Assembly: GCF_001427905.1 (NCBI RefSeq)
Contig: NZ_LMEF01000001.1
Location: forward strand, 434,394-498,393
Direction: 5' to 3'
Origin: Flavobacterium sp. Root420
Lineage (GTDB): Bacteria > Bacteroidota > Bacteroidia > Flavobacteriales > Flavobacteriaceae
DNA: 64,000 nt
Position 1 is the stretch's first letter. The number at the start of each line of letters is the position of its first letter. The notes below the pieces were generated by a model, which was not told where the DNA came from, ran no database searches, and saw nothing but the letters and a program-made list of their open reading frames with translations. The position numbers and the translations under genes are program-made. This document shows positions 46,298 to 54,216 of the stretch, in pieces.

Positions 46298-46384
46298 AGC
46301 CCCGATAGAAGTGGAAATCCTTTTGTGACGGTCCCGAGGCTTCGGGAGGCGCAAAAGATTGTAACGGATAGCGGGATTAGCTCC
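46298..46384. repeat. Dispersed structured repeat, family A copy
   Basis: It begins agccccgatagaagtggaaatcc and ends gattgtaacggatagcgggattagctcc. The central hairpin is gtcccgaggcttcgggag. The same ends occur inverted at 50207-50334; no ORF is present. Confidence 0.75.
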
Positions 46385-46453
46385 AAAAAAAGAAAAAGAA
46401 AAATTAATATTGAGGATGAGATTGCTTCGTTCCTCGCAAAGACATAAACTAAA

Positions 46454-47404
46454 ATGAAAGTATTAGCCAATGATGGAATTTCAAAAAGTGGAATTCTAGC
46501 TTTAGAAAAAGGTGGATTTGAAGTTATAACTACAAAAGTAGCTCAGGAACAAGTAGCTAATTTTGTGAATGAAAACAATGTAGACGTAGTTTTAGTGCGT
46601 AGTGCAACTAAAATTCGTAAAGATATTATTGACGCTTGCCCTGGTCTTAAAATTATTGGACGTGGTGGTGTTGGTATGGATAATATCGATGTTGATTATG
46701 CTAAAAGCAAAGGAATTCACGTAATTAACACACCTGCTTCATCATCAGAATCTGTTGCTGAATTAGTGTTTGGACACTTGTTTTCTGGTGTTCGTTTTTT
46801 ACACGATTCTAACAGAAATATGCCTCTTGAAGGTGATTCAAACTTTGATGGTTTGAAAAAAGCGTACGCAAACGGAACTGAATTAAGAGGAAAAACTCTT
46901 GGTATCGTTGGTATCGGTCGTATTGGACAAGCAACTGCAAAAATGGCGCTTGGTTTAGGTATGAAAGTTATCGCTGCAGATAGTTTTATTCCACAAGTTG
47001 ATGTAAAAGTTGAGTTTTTTGACGGACAGTCTATCACTACAACTATCGTTTCTCAATCATTAGAGTCTTTATTTAAAGAAGCTGACTTCATTACATTGCA
47101 CGTTCCTGCTCAAGATGGTTACATCATTGGAGAAAAAGAATTTGAGATCATGAAAGATGGTGTTGGAATCGTAAACTGTGCTCGTGGTGGTGTTATTGAT
47201 GAAGTAGCTTTAGTAAAAGCTTTAGATTCCGGAAAAGTTGCTTTTGCAGGTTTAGACGTTTTTGAAAGCGAACCAAAACCAGAAATGGCCATTTTAATGC
47301 ATACTAAAATCTCTTTGACTCCACATATTGGAGCTGCAACAGGAGAAGCACAAGATAGAATTGGTACTGAATTAGCATCACAAATTATTTCTTTGTTGAG
47401 CTAA
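46454..47404 (+). CDS. serA: D-3-phosphoglycerate dehydrogenase (short form)
   Basis: A 316-residue NAD+-dependent D-2-hydroxyacid dehydrogenase, the first committed step of serine synthesis. The NAD site is GIGRIGQATAKMALGLGM; catalytic residues are R in NCARGGVIDE, E in FESEPKP and H in LTPHIGAATGEAQ. It lacks the C-terminal ACT domain that gives serine feedback in E. coli, so it is likely not serine-regulated. Specificity is inferred from proximity to serC. Confidence 0.85.
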   Translation: MKVLANDGISKSGILALEKGGFEVITTKVAQEQVANFVNENNVDVVLVRSATKIRKDIIDACPGLKIIGRGGVGMDNIDVDYAKSKGIHVINTPASSSESVAELVFGHLFSGVRFLHDSNRNMPLEGDSNFDGLKKAYANGTELRGKTLGIVGIGRIGQATAKMALGLGMKVIAADSFIPQVDVKVEFFDGQSITTTIVSQSLESLFKEADFITLHVPAQDGYIIGEKEFEIMKDGVGIVNCARGGVIDEVALVKALDSGKVAFAGLDVFESEPKPEMAILMHTKISLTPHIGAATGEAQDRIGTELASQIISLLS

Positions 47405-47427
47405 TCAACTACAAATAAAACATTTAG

Positions 47428-47470
47428 AAGGGATTTATTAACATCGTTTAATAAATCCCTTTCTTTTTTT
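47428..47470 (+). terminator. Terminator of serA
   Basis: A 14-bp stem (aagggatttattaa with ttaataaatccctt) is followed by tctttttttg. Confidence 0.85.
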
Positions 47471-47512
47471 GATTAAATTTGAGTTATAAATCTAATCTAA
47501 ATTCTTTAAATC

Positions 47513-48076
47513 ATGTTTGAACAATTAACACAATTAGTACAACAATACGGAGGCGATGCTGTTGTAAACAACACTGCTGTCCCAAATGAGCATAATGAAG
47601 CTGTAATTGGTGAAACTAGTAATTCTATATTTGCCGGATTGCAAAAAATTGCTTCAGAAGGCGGCGCAGAACAATTGGCGGGTTTATTTAACGGAACATC
47701 TCCCATAGACAGTTCTAATCCCGTTGTTCAGCAATTAACACAACAATTGAGTGGGAGTCTTGGTGAAAAATTTGGATTAAGCAGCGCCGATTCTTCCGGT
47801 GTGGCTTCAAGTATGATTCCGCAAGTATTGAATTCTTTAGTAAACAAAGCAAAAGACCCAAATGACAGCAGTTTTAATATTTCAGATATTATAAGCTCAA
47901 TTTCCGGAAACAGCGGACAAACTTCCAATATAATGGATACGATCTCTAAATACGGAACTCAATTTGGCTTAGACCAAAACGCTGATGGAAAATTAGATGT
48001 CGCTGATGTTCTGGTAGTCACTAAATCTAAAGGCGGAATCGCTGGATTTATTGGAAAAATATTTGGAAGTAAATAA
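47513..48076 (+). CDS. DUF937-like protein
   Basis: A 187-residue soluble protein with a repetitive Gln/Ser-rich helical body (FEQLTQLVQQYGGDAVVNN, VVQQLTQQLSGSLGEKFGL) resembling DUF937/YidB-type proteins, and a possible calcium-loop-like DQNADGKLDVADV near residue 157. There is no signal peptide, no membrane segment and no cysteine. I assign the family with moderate confidence and know no function. Confidence 0.6.
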   Translation: MFEQLTQLVQQYGGDAVVNNTAVPNEHNEAVIGETSNSIFAGLQKIASEGGAEQLAGLFNGTSPIDSSNPVVQQLTQQLSGSLGEKFGLSSADSSGVASSMIPQVLNSLVNKAKDPNDSSFNISDIISSISGNSGQTSNIMDTISKYGTQFGLDQNADGKLDVADVLVVTKSKGGIAGFIGKIFGSK

Positions 48077-48081
48077 GAAAA

Positions 48082-48210
48082 AAGGTTCTGAGATACTAAG
48101 GTTCTGAGTTTTCTCAACTTTATAAAATAAAAAGGCTGTTTGTAACAGCTTTTTTTATGTCTTTTTAAAAAATCTTAGAACCTTAGTATCTCAGTACCTT
48201 AGTATCTTTT
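48082..48210. repeat. Long inverted repeat with 8-bp-phased arms
   Basis: Arms: aaggttctgagatactaagg (48082-48108) and cttagaaccttagtatctca (48173-48210). The word cttag/ctcag recurs every 8 bases in the right arm. It surrounds a smaller hairpin, aaaggctgtt with aacagctttt plus T7 (48131-48156), which is a terminator. Confidence 0.65.
48131..48156 (+). terminator. Terminator of the DUF937-like gene
   Basis: The stem aaaggctgtt with aacagctttt, loop tgt, followed by ttttt. Confidence 0.7.
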
Positions 48211-48250
48211 TCAAAATTAATTCGTAAATTTAAGGTTCAAAAAAAGGGTC

Positions 48251-48691
48251 ATGAAAAAGATAATCTACATACTTATCGTACTTTTTACCATCATTGCGTG
48301 TTCTACGGCTTCAAAAAATACTGCAGCTGCTACGGCTTCGACTAAACAACATCCTGAAGTAAATGATACTGTCCGAATTGCGAATGATTCTTTGGAGTAT
48401 GAAGTAATTATCATTGATAATGGTTTTAGTTACTGGCTGGCGTCAATGGCGCAGCCTCGAAACTATTATTCGCTGTCTTATCTTGAAAACAAAAATTATC
48501 AATACGTAACAGAATGGAATAGTCGCGTATTGCAACCACAACGTTATAATCCAAATTTATACGAAATGTCAATTGATTACCGACCTGACATTCATTACGG
48601 TTACGAAGTAAATTACTTGATATACAATTACATGATTTATTTTCAAAATACATACAAACAAAAGCTTGGCGGGTATGTTCCAATACGATAA
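48251..48691 (+). CDS. DUF6146-like lipoprotein
   Basis: A 146-residue lipoprotein with the signal MKKIIYILIVLFTIIAC, a Thr/Ala-rich linker (STASKNTAAATASTKQ) and a compact domain rich in Tyr (NYYSLSYLENKNYQYVTEW, YNYMIYFQNTYK). The family call rests on resemblance to Flavobacterium proteins I recall. It may interact with nucleic acid or peptidoglycan through its aromatic surface, but that is speculation. The next gene starts 33 bases on. Confidence 0.65.
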   Translation: MKKIIYILIVLFTIIACSTASKNTAAATASTKQHPEVNDTVRIANDSLEYEVIIIDNGFSYWLASMAQPRNYYSLSYLENKNYQYVTEWNSRVLQPQRYNPNLYEMSIDYRPDIHYGYEVNYLIYNYMIYFQNTYKQKLGGYVPIR

Positions 48692-48724
48692 TGTTGCTAT
48701 ATTTGTAATCGTTTTAAATAAAGC

Positions 48725-49027
48725 ATGGATAAACTAAAGAAACGTTGGGGCATCACCTCAAATGTACAAGCCATAATTATATTTATCGTTTTTGCTATCA
48801 CAGGATCGGCATCTGCGTGGCTGTCTAAACCCTTTTGCGTTTGGCTGGGCATCACCAAAGAAGATTTTGGTGGTTGGTTTACTTTAATCCGTTTGTTGAT
48901 TATCTTTCCTATTTATCAGGTTTTACTAGTTGCCATTGGAACCGTTTTTGGCCAGTTTCGTTTTTTTTGGAACTTCGAAAAGAAAATGCTCAAAAATATG
49001 GGATTAGGGTTTCTTTTCAGGAACTAA
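48725..49027 (+). CDS. DUF6787-like small membrane protein
   Basis: A 100-residue protein with two helices (about residues 16-34, QAIIIFIVFAITGSASAWL, and 55-75, LIRLLIIFPIYQVLLVAIGT) and a basic C-terminal tail (FFWNFEKKMLKNMGLG). It is probably co-transcribed with the DUF6146-like gene. It overlaps the convergent gene at 49024 by 4 bases. Function is unknown. Confidence 0.65.
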   Translation: MDKLKKRWGITSNVQAIIIFIVFAITGSASAWLSKPFCVWLGITKEDFGGWFTLIRLLIIFPIYQVLLVAIGTVFGQFRFFWNFEKKMLKNMGLGFLFRN

Positions 49028-49323
49028 ATTTCAGTATTTCTTTTTTGAAAATAATAGGTATAAATCCACGTAAGTGTAAACGAGGGAATAACGTCTGTAA
49101 ACGGAATAATCTCTTCTACAAAAGTCAAAATACTGGCAACCTTCCCTACTCTTCCTTTATACATTCTGGTCATGACAAAAGCCGCGACTGGTGCCCAAAT
49201 CACATCTGAAAATTCACCAATTAACGGAATGCTGAAAGAAATCATACCAATTCCATCCAATAGCAAACCCAAAAGGAGTTTTCTCATTCTGTCTTCCTCC
49301 TTAATTACTTGTAAATCTTGCAT
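49024..49323 (-). CDS. Small membrane protein, unknown function
   Basis: A 99-residue protein with an acidic N-terminus (MQDLQVIKEEDRMRK) and about three hydrophobic stretches (LLLGLLLDGIGMISFSIPL, DVIWAPVAAFVMTRMY, IPSFTLTWIYTYYF). I do not recognise a family. Its stop overlaps the end of the DUF6787-like gene, so transcripts converge. About 217 bases separate its start from the lolD start. Confidence 0.6.
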   Translation of the reverse strand: MQDLQVIKEEDRMRKLLLGLLLDGIGMISFSIPLIGEFSDVIWAPVAAFVMTRMYKGRVGKVASILTFVEEIIPFTDVIPSFTLTWIYTYYFQKRNTEI

Positions 49324-49540
49324 ATTATTTTACTTAGAAATTATTCGAAATTTATAAAGAATTCACTAAAATAAATTTATTTTTTACTATAAAATTATTG
49401 TTTAATTCCCATATCAATAAATGTACCTATTTTGATTTTAGATTTAGAATCTCTTGGAATTTGGAATTTATCCCGAAACTTCGGGATTGGAATTTGATTC
49501 TAATCAGAATCTTTGTTTCTTTGTAGAAACAGTTTCTAAA

Positions 49541-50206
49541 ATGATACACGCAAAAAATATACATAAATACTATGATCAGCTTGAGGTTTTAAAAGGAGTT
49601 GATCTGCATATTAAAAAAGGTGAAATTGTTTCTATCGTTGGCGCTTCCGGTGCGGGAAAAACGACTTTATTACAAATCTTAGGAACTTTAGATAAACCTT
49701 CAAAATCAGAAACCGAAACTTCATTAACTATAAATGGAGAAAACATTTTGGGATTGAATGACAAAACATTATCAAAATTCAGAAATTTAAATTTAGGTTT
49801 CATTTTTCAGTTTCATCAACTTTTACCAGAATTTACAGCCTTAGAAAATGTGTGTATTCCGGCTTATATTGCGGGTAAAAAACCAGCTGAAACTGAGGCG
49901 GAAGCTAAAAAATTACTCACTTTTTTAGGATTATCACACCGTATCAATCATAAACCAAACGAACTTTCGGGCGGTGAACAACAACGTGTTGCCGTAGCGA
50001 GGGCTTTAATCAACAAACCCGATGTTATTTTTGCCGATGAGCCTTCGGGAAATTTAGATACACATTCTGCCGAAAACTTACATCAGTTATTCTTTCAACT
50101 TCGTGATGAATTCGGACAAACATTTGTCATCGTAACACATAATGAAGAATTGGCTAATATGGCTGATAGAAAACTAATAATGGTCGACGGGCAGATTAGT
50201 AATTAG
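49541..50206 (+). CDS. lolD: ABC transporter ATPase, LolD/MacB family
   Basis: I start at the ATG at 49541 ([11 protein letters not shown]); the 29 codons before it are intergenic-like, including a tcccgaaacttcggga hairpin. The 221-residue ATPase has Walker [11 protein letters not shown]-loop [16 protein letters not shown], signature [15 protein letters not shown], Walker [13 protein letters not shown] and H-loop VTHNEEL. The Q-loop and PSGNLD fit the LolD/MacB/FtsE group, which moves lipoproteins or works mechanically. The cognate permease is not adjacent, as is common for Bacteroidota LolD. Confidence 0.85.
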   Translation: MIHAKNIHKYYDQLEVLKGVDLHIKKGEIVSIVGASGAGKTTLLQILGTLDKPSKSETETSLTINGENILGLNDKTLSKFRNLNLGFIFQFHQLLPEFTALENVCIPAYIAGKKPAETEAEAKKLLTFLGLSHRINHKPNELSGGEQQRVAVARALINKPDVIFADEPSGNLDTHSAENLHQLFFQLRDEFGQTFVIVTHNEELANMADRKLIMVDGQISN

Positions 50207-50334
50207 GACTAATCCCGCTATCCGTTTCAAACGAAATTCACTGAACTCCGAAATAAAATAAAAATTAAGTGAAGTAATCTTTTGTGTCCGCCGCTGTGGA
50301 TACAAAAGGATTTCCACTTCTATCGGGGCTAAAG
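50207..50334. repeat. Dispersed structured repeat, family A copy (inverted)
   Basis: Read on the minus strand it begins tagccccgatagaagtggaa and ends gaaacggatagcgggattag, matching the copy at 46298 in opposite orientation. The 20-base start is identical. A variable A/T spacer fills the middle. Confidence 0.75.
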
Positions 50335-50362
50335 CACTCGAATAACAAGAACTTTCATTTCA

Positions 50363-51127
50363 ATGAATCAAAAAGAACTCAAAGAATTTCTCGACGAAAA
50401 AGTCATTCAATACAATAATCAGGATTTTATTGAGAGCGATCCCGTGCAGATTCCACATTTGTTTACTCAAAAAGAAGATATTGAAATTGCCGGCTTTTTG
50501 AGTGCGACAATTGCCTGGGGAAATCGTAAAATGATTATCAAAAATTCACATCAAATGATGGAATTAATGGGCAATACACCTTACGATTTTGTCATGTCAC
50601 ATTCTGATGAAGATTTACAGCGATTGGAAAACTTTGTACATCGTACTTTCAATGGAAAAGATTTTGGTGGATTCATAAAAGGATTACAGCATATTTATAA
50701 GAATCACAATGGCTTAGAGGCTGTATTTGCTAAAAATCAGGAAGAAAATAGCCTGCAGAAAAGCATTCACGAATTCAAAAAGCTATTTTTCGAAATTGAT
50801 CATATGCCACGGACTCAAAAACACATTTCAGATCCGCTAAATAACTCGGCCGCAAAAAGAATTAACATGTATTTGCGCTGGATGGTTCGTCAGGATACAA
50901 AAGGTGTCGATCTGGGAATCTGGAAGACTATTTCTCCAGCTTCTTTATCTTGTCCTCTTGATGTTCATTCGGGAAATGTAGCCCGAAAATTAGGTATTCT
51001 TTCCCGAAAACAAAATGACGGAAAAGCTTTAGCGGAATTAGATTTCAAACTTCGTGAAATGGATTCGCAAGATCCTGTTAAATATGATTTTGCGCTTTTT
51101 GGGCTTGGGGTATTTGAAGGGTTTTAA
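50363..51127 (+). CDS. TIGR02757 family protein
   Basis: A 254-residue cytosolic protein of the TIGR02757 family, conserved in Bacteroidota and some Proteobacteria. Recognisable blocks are EIAGFLSATIAWGNRKMII, SAAKRINMYLRWMVRQD and LDVHSGNVARKLGIL. The RINMYLRWMVR..LDVH pattern is reminiscent of HhH DNA glycosylases (the catalytic Asp position), which is an inference only. No function is known to me. Confidence 0.82.
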   Translation: MNQKELKEFLDEKVIQYNNQDFIESDPVQIPHLFTQKEDIEIAGFLSATIAWGNRKMIIKNSHQMMELMGNTPYDFVMSHSDEDLQRLENFVHRTFNGKDFGGFIKGLQHIYKNHNGLEAVFAKNQEENSLQKSIHEFKKLFFEIDHMPRTQKHISDPLNNSAAKRINMYLRWMVRQDTKGVDLGIWKTISPASLSCPLDVHSGNVARKLGILSRKQNDGKALAELDFKLREMDSQDPVKYDFALFGLGVFEGF

Positions 51128-51132
51128 CATAA

Positions 51133-51282
51133 ATACAAGAAGTTATTCGGGTTATTGCGCTCTCTTCACTTGGTGAGGAAGAAAATACAGTTGAAGAAGC
51201 ATTTCAATTGGGCGTCGATGATTTTATTGCTAAACCATTTAATCCAAACGAACTTTTATTGCGAATTAAACGATTTTTATAG
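51133..51282 (+). pseudogene. Remnant of a response-regulator receiver domain
   Basis: An open frame of 49 codons without a start reads QEVIRVIALSSLGEEENTVEEAFQLGVDDFIAKPFNPNEL to LLRIKRFL and a TAG. This is the last 40 percent of a CheY-like receiver: the conserved Ser/Thr (ALSS), the alpha-4 GVDDFI and the invariant Lys of KPF. The phosphorylation Asp is missing. It is a fossil gene between TIGR02757 and the helicase. Confidence 0.8.
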
Positions 51283-51342
51283 CAATTTAAAGTCTATTTT
51301 TGAGAAATACGGATACCCTAAACTGTCCTAATTTCTAAGAAA

Positions 51343-51375
51343 CTTCAATTTTTCAGCTATTTATAGCTATCTTTG
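51343..51375 (+). promoter_or_regulatory. Promoter of the DEAD helicase gene
   Basis: A tatctttg -7 box (51368-51375) with a weak cttc box 21 bases upstream (51343-51346). The start would be near 51380, only a few bases before the ATG at 51387. Confidence 0.35.
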
Positions 51376-51386
51376 CACAAAATTTA

Positions 51387-52745
51387 ATGCAAATGAGCAC
51401 TTTCGAAAAATTCAATCTTCCAAAATCAGTACAAAAAGCAATCGACGAATTAGGATTTGTTACGCCTACTCCTATTCAGGAAAAATCTTTTTCAGTGATT
51501 ATGTCTGGTCGGGATATGATGGGAATTGCACAAACCGGAACCGGTAAAACATTTGCTTACTTATTGCCCCTTTTAAAATTATACAAATTTACACCAACCA
51601 ATACACCGAAAATCGTAATTCTGGTTCCAACCCGTGAATTAGTAGTTCAGGTTGTAGAAGAAGTCGAGAAATTAACCAAATACATGTCGGTTAGTACGCT
51701 TGGTATTTTTGGTGGAGTAAACATCAATACACAAAAAAAAGCCGTTTACGAAGGAGTTGATATTTTGGTAGGAACGCCTGGTAGAACAATGGATTTAGCT
51801 CTTGATGCTGTAATTCGTTTTGATGAAACTCAAAAATTGGTTATTGATGAGTTTGATGAAATGCTGAACCTTGGTTTCCGTACACAATTGACAGCGCTTT
51901 TGGCCATGATGAAAACCAAACGTCAAAATATTTTATTCTCAGCAACAATGACCGATGAAGTTGATGCTGTTTTGAATGACTTTTTTGATTTTCCGGAAGA
52001 AGTAACACTTGCCGCTTCAGGGACTCCGCTTGAAAACATTACTCAAATCACCTATAATGTTCCGAATTTCAATACAAAAGTAAATCTGCTAAAACATTTA
52101 TTAGAAACAAACGAAAGCATGGAACGTGTTTTGGTTTTTGTGAATAATAAAAAGATTTCAGATATGCTTCACACGCGTATTGAAGAAGATTTTGAAGGAC
52201 AGTTTGGTGTAATTCACTCTAATAAATCTCAAAATTATCGTTTGAGTACGATGGCAGAATTCCAGGAAGGAAATCTTCGTGGATTGATTACTACCGATAT
52301 TATGGCCAGAGGTTTGGATATTTCGAACATCTCTCATGTAATTAACTTTGAACTTCCTGAATTTCCTGAATTATACATGCACAGAATTGGTCGTACAGGT
52401 CGTGCAGATGCAACAGGAACAGCAATCAGTTTCATCACACCTCGTGAAGAAGAATTTAAAGTTGAAGTTGAGGTTTTAATGAATCAGGAACTTGAAATAG
52501 CTGAATTTCCGGAAGAAGTGGAAATTTCATCTAAATTAATCGAGCCTGAAAAAGACAAACAGCCTATTAAGTTTTTAATGAAAAAACAAACACTAAAAGG
52601 CGATGGTGCTTTTCATGAAAAAGACAAAAAGAATAAAAAGGTTAACCTTGGTGGACCTTCTAAAACTAAAAAGAAGACTCACGGATCTGTCAATCGAAAT
52701 ATGTTGAAAACGAGAGATAAGAAGAGAAAAGATAAGGATAAGTAA
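51387..52745 (+). CDS. DEAD-box RNA helicase
   Basis: A 452-residue RNA helicase with the full motif series: Q motif (PTPIQEKSF), I AQTGTGKT, Ia PTRELV, Ib GTPGR, II VIDEFDEML (DEFD rather than DEAD), III SAT, IV-VI VFVNNKK, IMARGLD, HRIGRTGRA. A basic C-terminal tail (KKKTHGSVNRNMLKTRDKKRK) likely binds RNA. The RhlE-like type acts in ribosome assembly or cold adaptation. The second in-frame ATG at 51393 is an alternative start. Confidence 0.9.
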   Translation: MQMSTFEKFNLPKSVQKAIDELGFVTPTPIQEKSFSVIMSGRDMMGIAQTGTGKTFAYLLPLLKLYKFTPTNTPKIVILVPTRELVVQVVEEVEKLTKYMSVSTLGIFGGVNINTQKKAVYEGVDILVGTPGRTMDLALDAVIRFDETQKLVIDEFDEMLNLGFRTQLTALLAMMKTKRQNILFSATMTDEVDAVLNDFFDFPEEVTLAASGTPLENITQITYNVPNFNTKVNLLKHLLETNESMERVLVFVNNKKISDMLHTRIEEDFEGQFGVIHSNKSQNYRLSTMAEFQEGNLRGLITTDIMARGLDISNISHVINFELPEFPELYMHRIGRTGRADATGTAISFITPREEEFKVEVEVLMNQELEIAEFPEEVEISSKLIEPEKDKQPIKFLMKKQTLKGDGAFHEKDKKNKKVNLGGPSKTKKKTHGSVNRNMLKTRDKKRKDKDK

Positions 52746-52756
52746 GATCTTAAAAA

Positions 52757-52848
52757 AGGTACAAAGGCTCAAAGGTACAGAGGTTCAAAGTTTTTTAAAC
52801 TTAATATTCTCTACCTTTGAGCCTTTGTTGCTTTGAACCTTTGTTCCT
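52757..52848. repeat. Inverted repeat with 9-bp-phased arms
   Basis: The words acaaaggct caaaggtac agaggttc recur at 9 bases in the left arm (52757-52790); the right arm (52811-52848) holds ctttgagcctttgttgctttgaac, its near-complement. It lies between convergent genes. Confidence 0.6.
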
Positions 52849-52854
52849 TATAAA

Positions 52855-53964
52855 CTATATCTTCGTAAACACAAGTCCAACCGGCGAACACAATTCGATT
52901 TTTTTACCGGTATCAGTAAGTTTTCCTGTTGTTTTATCTCTTTTAAAAATCACAATATTGTTAGTGTATTGATGTCCTACCAAAAGATAATTTCCTGTTG
53001 GATCAATTGCAAAATCTCTTGGGCCTTTCCCTAATGTGCTTTGCTGTTCTACTAATTCAATAGCTCCATTTTTAAGAATTTTATATACTGAAATATTGTT
53101 CGCGTCTACTCTGTCTGTTACGTATAAAAATTTTCCGTCAGATGAAATTTTAATTGCTGCTGCGCCTGTCCCGCCTTTAAAATCTTTTGCGAGAATACTG
53201 GTTTCAGCAATCTTTTTTAAGCTTCCGTTTTTATCATAGCTAAAAGTTGTCAGCGTTGCATCTAATTCCTGGATTAGATAAACAAATTTACCATCTTTAC
53301 TAAACGTCAAATGTCTTGGTCCGCTTCCTGGTTTTACATCAACACTTCCTTTTAATGTCAGCATTTCATTTTTAGAATTCGGATTGTATTTATAAATAAA
53401 CACCTTATCTAAACCTAAATCATTAGACAAAATAAACTTTTTATCCGGAGAAAAAACAACCATATGAACATGTGCTTTTTCCTGACGTCCCGCATTAGGC
53501 CCTTTTCCTTCATGCTGAACTACTTGTTGTACTGTAGAAATACTTCCATCAGCATTCTTTTTATAAACTACAATATTACCACCAGAATAATTGGCTACAA
53601 TTACATTTTTACTATCATTTATTAAATGACAAGGATCAGCACCTAAAGCATCATTTTTATTTAAAAAGTTAACTTTTCCTAATTTTGCATTATATCCAAA
53701 AGCACTTACTGTACTCTGAGTTCCGTTTTCGTTTACTGCATATATAAATTTATTATCTGCCGAAACCGATAAATAACTAGGGCTTACAATACCTTCTGAA
53801 GAATTTTTAAACTTAAATTCACCTGAAGAAGCATCGAATTCATAAATATAAATTCCGTTGCTTTGGCAAGTATTCGTGTAAGTCCCTATCAATAAATTAA
53901 ATTTATTCTGGGCCTGAGTGGTAAAAGCTAACGCCGAAAAAAGAAGCATATATAATCCTTTCAT
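52855..53964 (-). CDS. Lactonase family beta-propeller (6-phosphogluconolactonase-like)
   Basis: A 369-residue protein with a signal peptide (MKGLYMLLFSALAFTTQAQ) and a seven-bladed propeller of the lactonase (YbhE/Pgl) family: LLIGTYTNTCQSNGIYIYEFD at the start, then blades with SVSADNKFIYAVNE, KDGKFVYLIQELDA and FAIDPTGNYLLVGHQ. The blocks HVHMVVFSPDKKFIL and GPRHLTFSKDGKFVY hold the likely catalytic residues. Export suggests that it acts on a periplasmic lactone instead of in the pentose phosphate pathway, which is my inference. Confidence 0.85.
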   Translation of the reverse strand: MKGLYMLLFSALAFTTQAQNKFNLLIGTYTNTCQSNGIYIYEFDASSGEFKFKNSSEGIVSPSYLSVSADNKFIYAVNENGTQSTVSAFGYNAKLGKVNFLNKNDALGADPCHLINDSKNVIVANYSGGNIVVYKKNADGSISTVQQVVQHEGKGPNAGRQEKAHVHMVVFSPDKKFILSNDLGLDKVFIYKYNPNSKNEMLTLKGSVDVKPGSGPRHLTFSKDGKFVYLIQELDATLTTFSYDKNGSLKKIAETSILAKDFKGGTGAAAIKISSDGKFLYVTDRVDANNISVYKILKNGAIELVEQQSTLGKGPRDFAIDPTGNYLLVGHQYTNNIVIFKRDKTTGKLTDTGKKIELCSPVGLVFTKI

Positions 53965-54080
53965 GTTTTTTTGTGGTTTTTTGAATATGCTAAAATACTC
54001 AATAATATGGTTAGAAATTATATTTTTTGTTACAAATGAATTATCTAAAGTTACATTATTCCAATTCAGTTTAATCTTTC

Positions 54081-54154
54081 AAACCATATAAGTAATATTA
54101 AGTTCAGTTTAATTTTTGGCTTGCTTATAATCTCTTATATTACTTATATGGTTT
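54081..54154. repeat. Inverted repeat upstream of the BatA-like gene
   Basis: aaaccatataagtaatatta (54081-54102) is complementary to 54134-54154 with a one-base bulge, a stem of about 21 bp. The word tcagtttaat occurs twice, just before it and in its loop. It precedes the -7 element of the gene at 54217. Confidence 0.7.
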
Positions 54155-54167
54155 AACTAAAAATTTG

Positions 54168-54175
54168 TATTTTTG
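54168..54175 (+). promoter_or_regulatory. Candidate -7 element of the BatA-like gene
   Basis: tatttttg, a TAnnTTTG match, ends 41 bases before the ATG at 54217. The -33 region overlaps the inverted repeat. Confidence 0.4.
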
Positions 54176-54216
54176 ACCAGCATCTACAAAACGTAGTGAA
54201 GTAAATCGAAGCCAGA

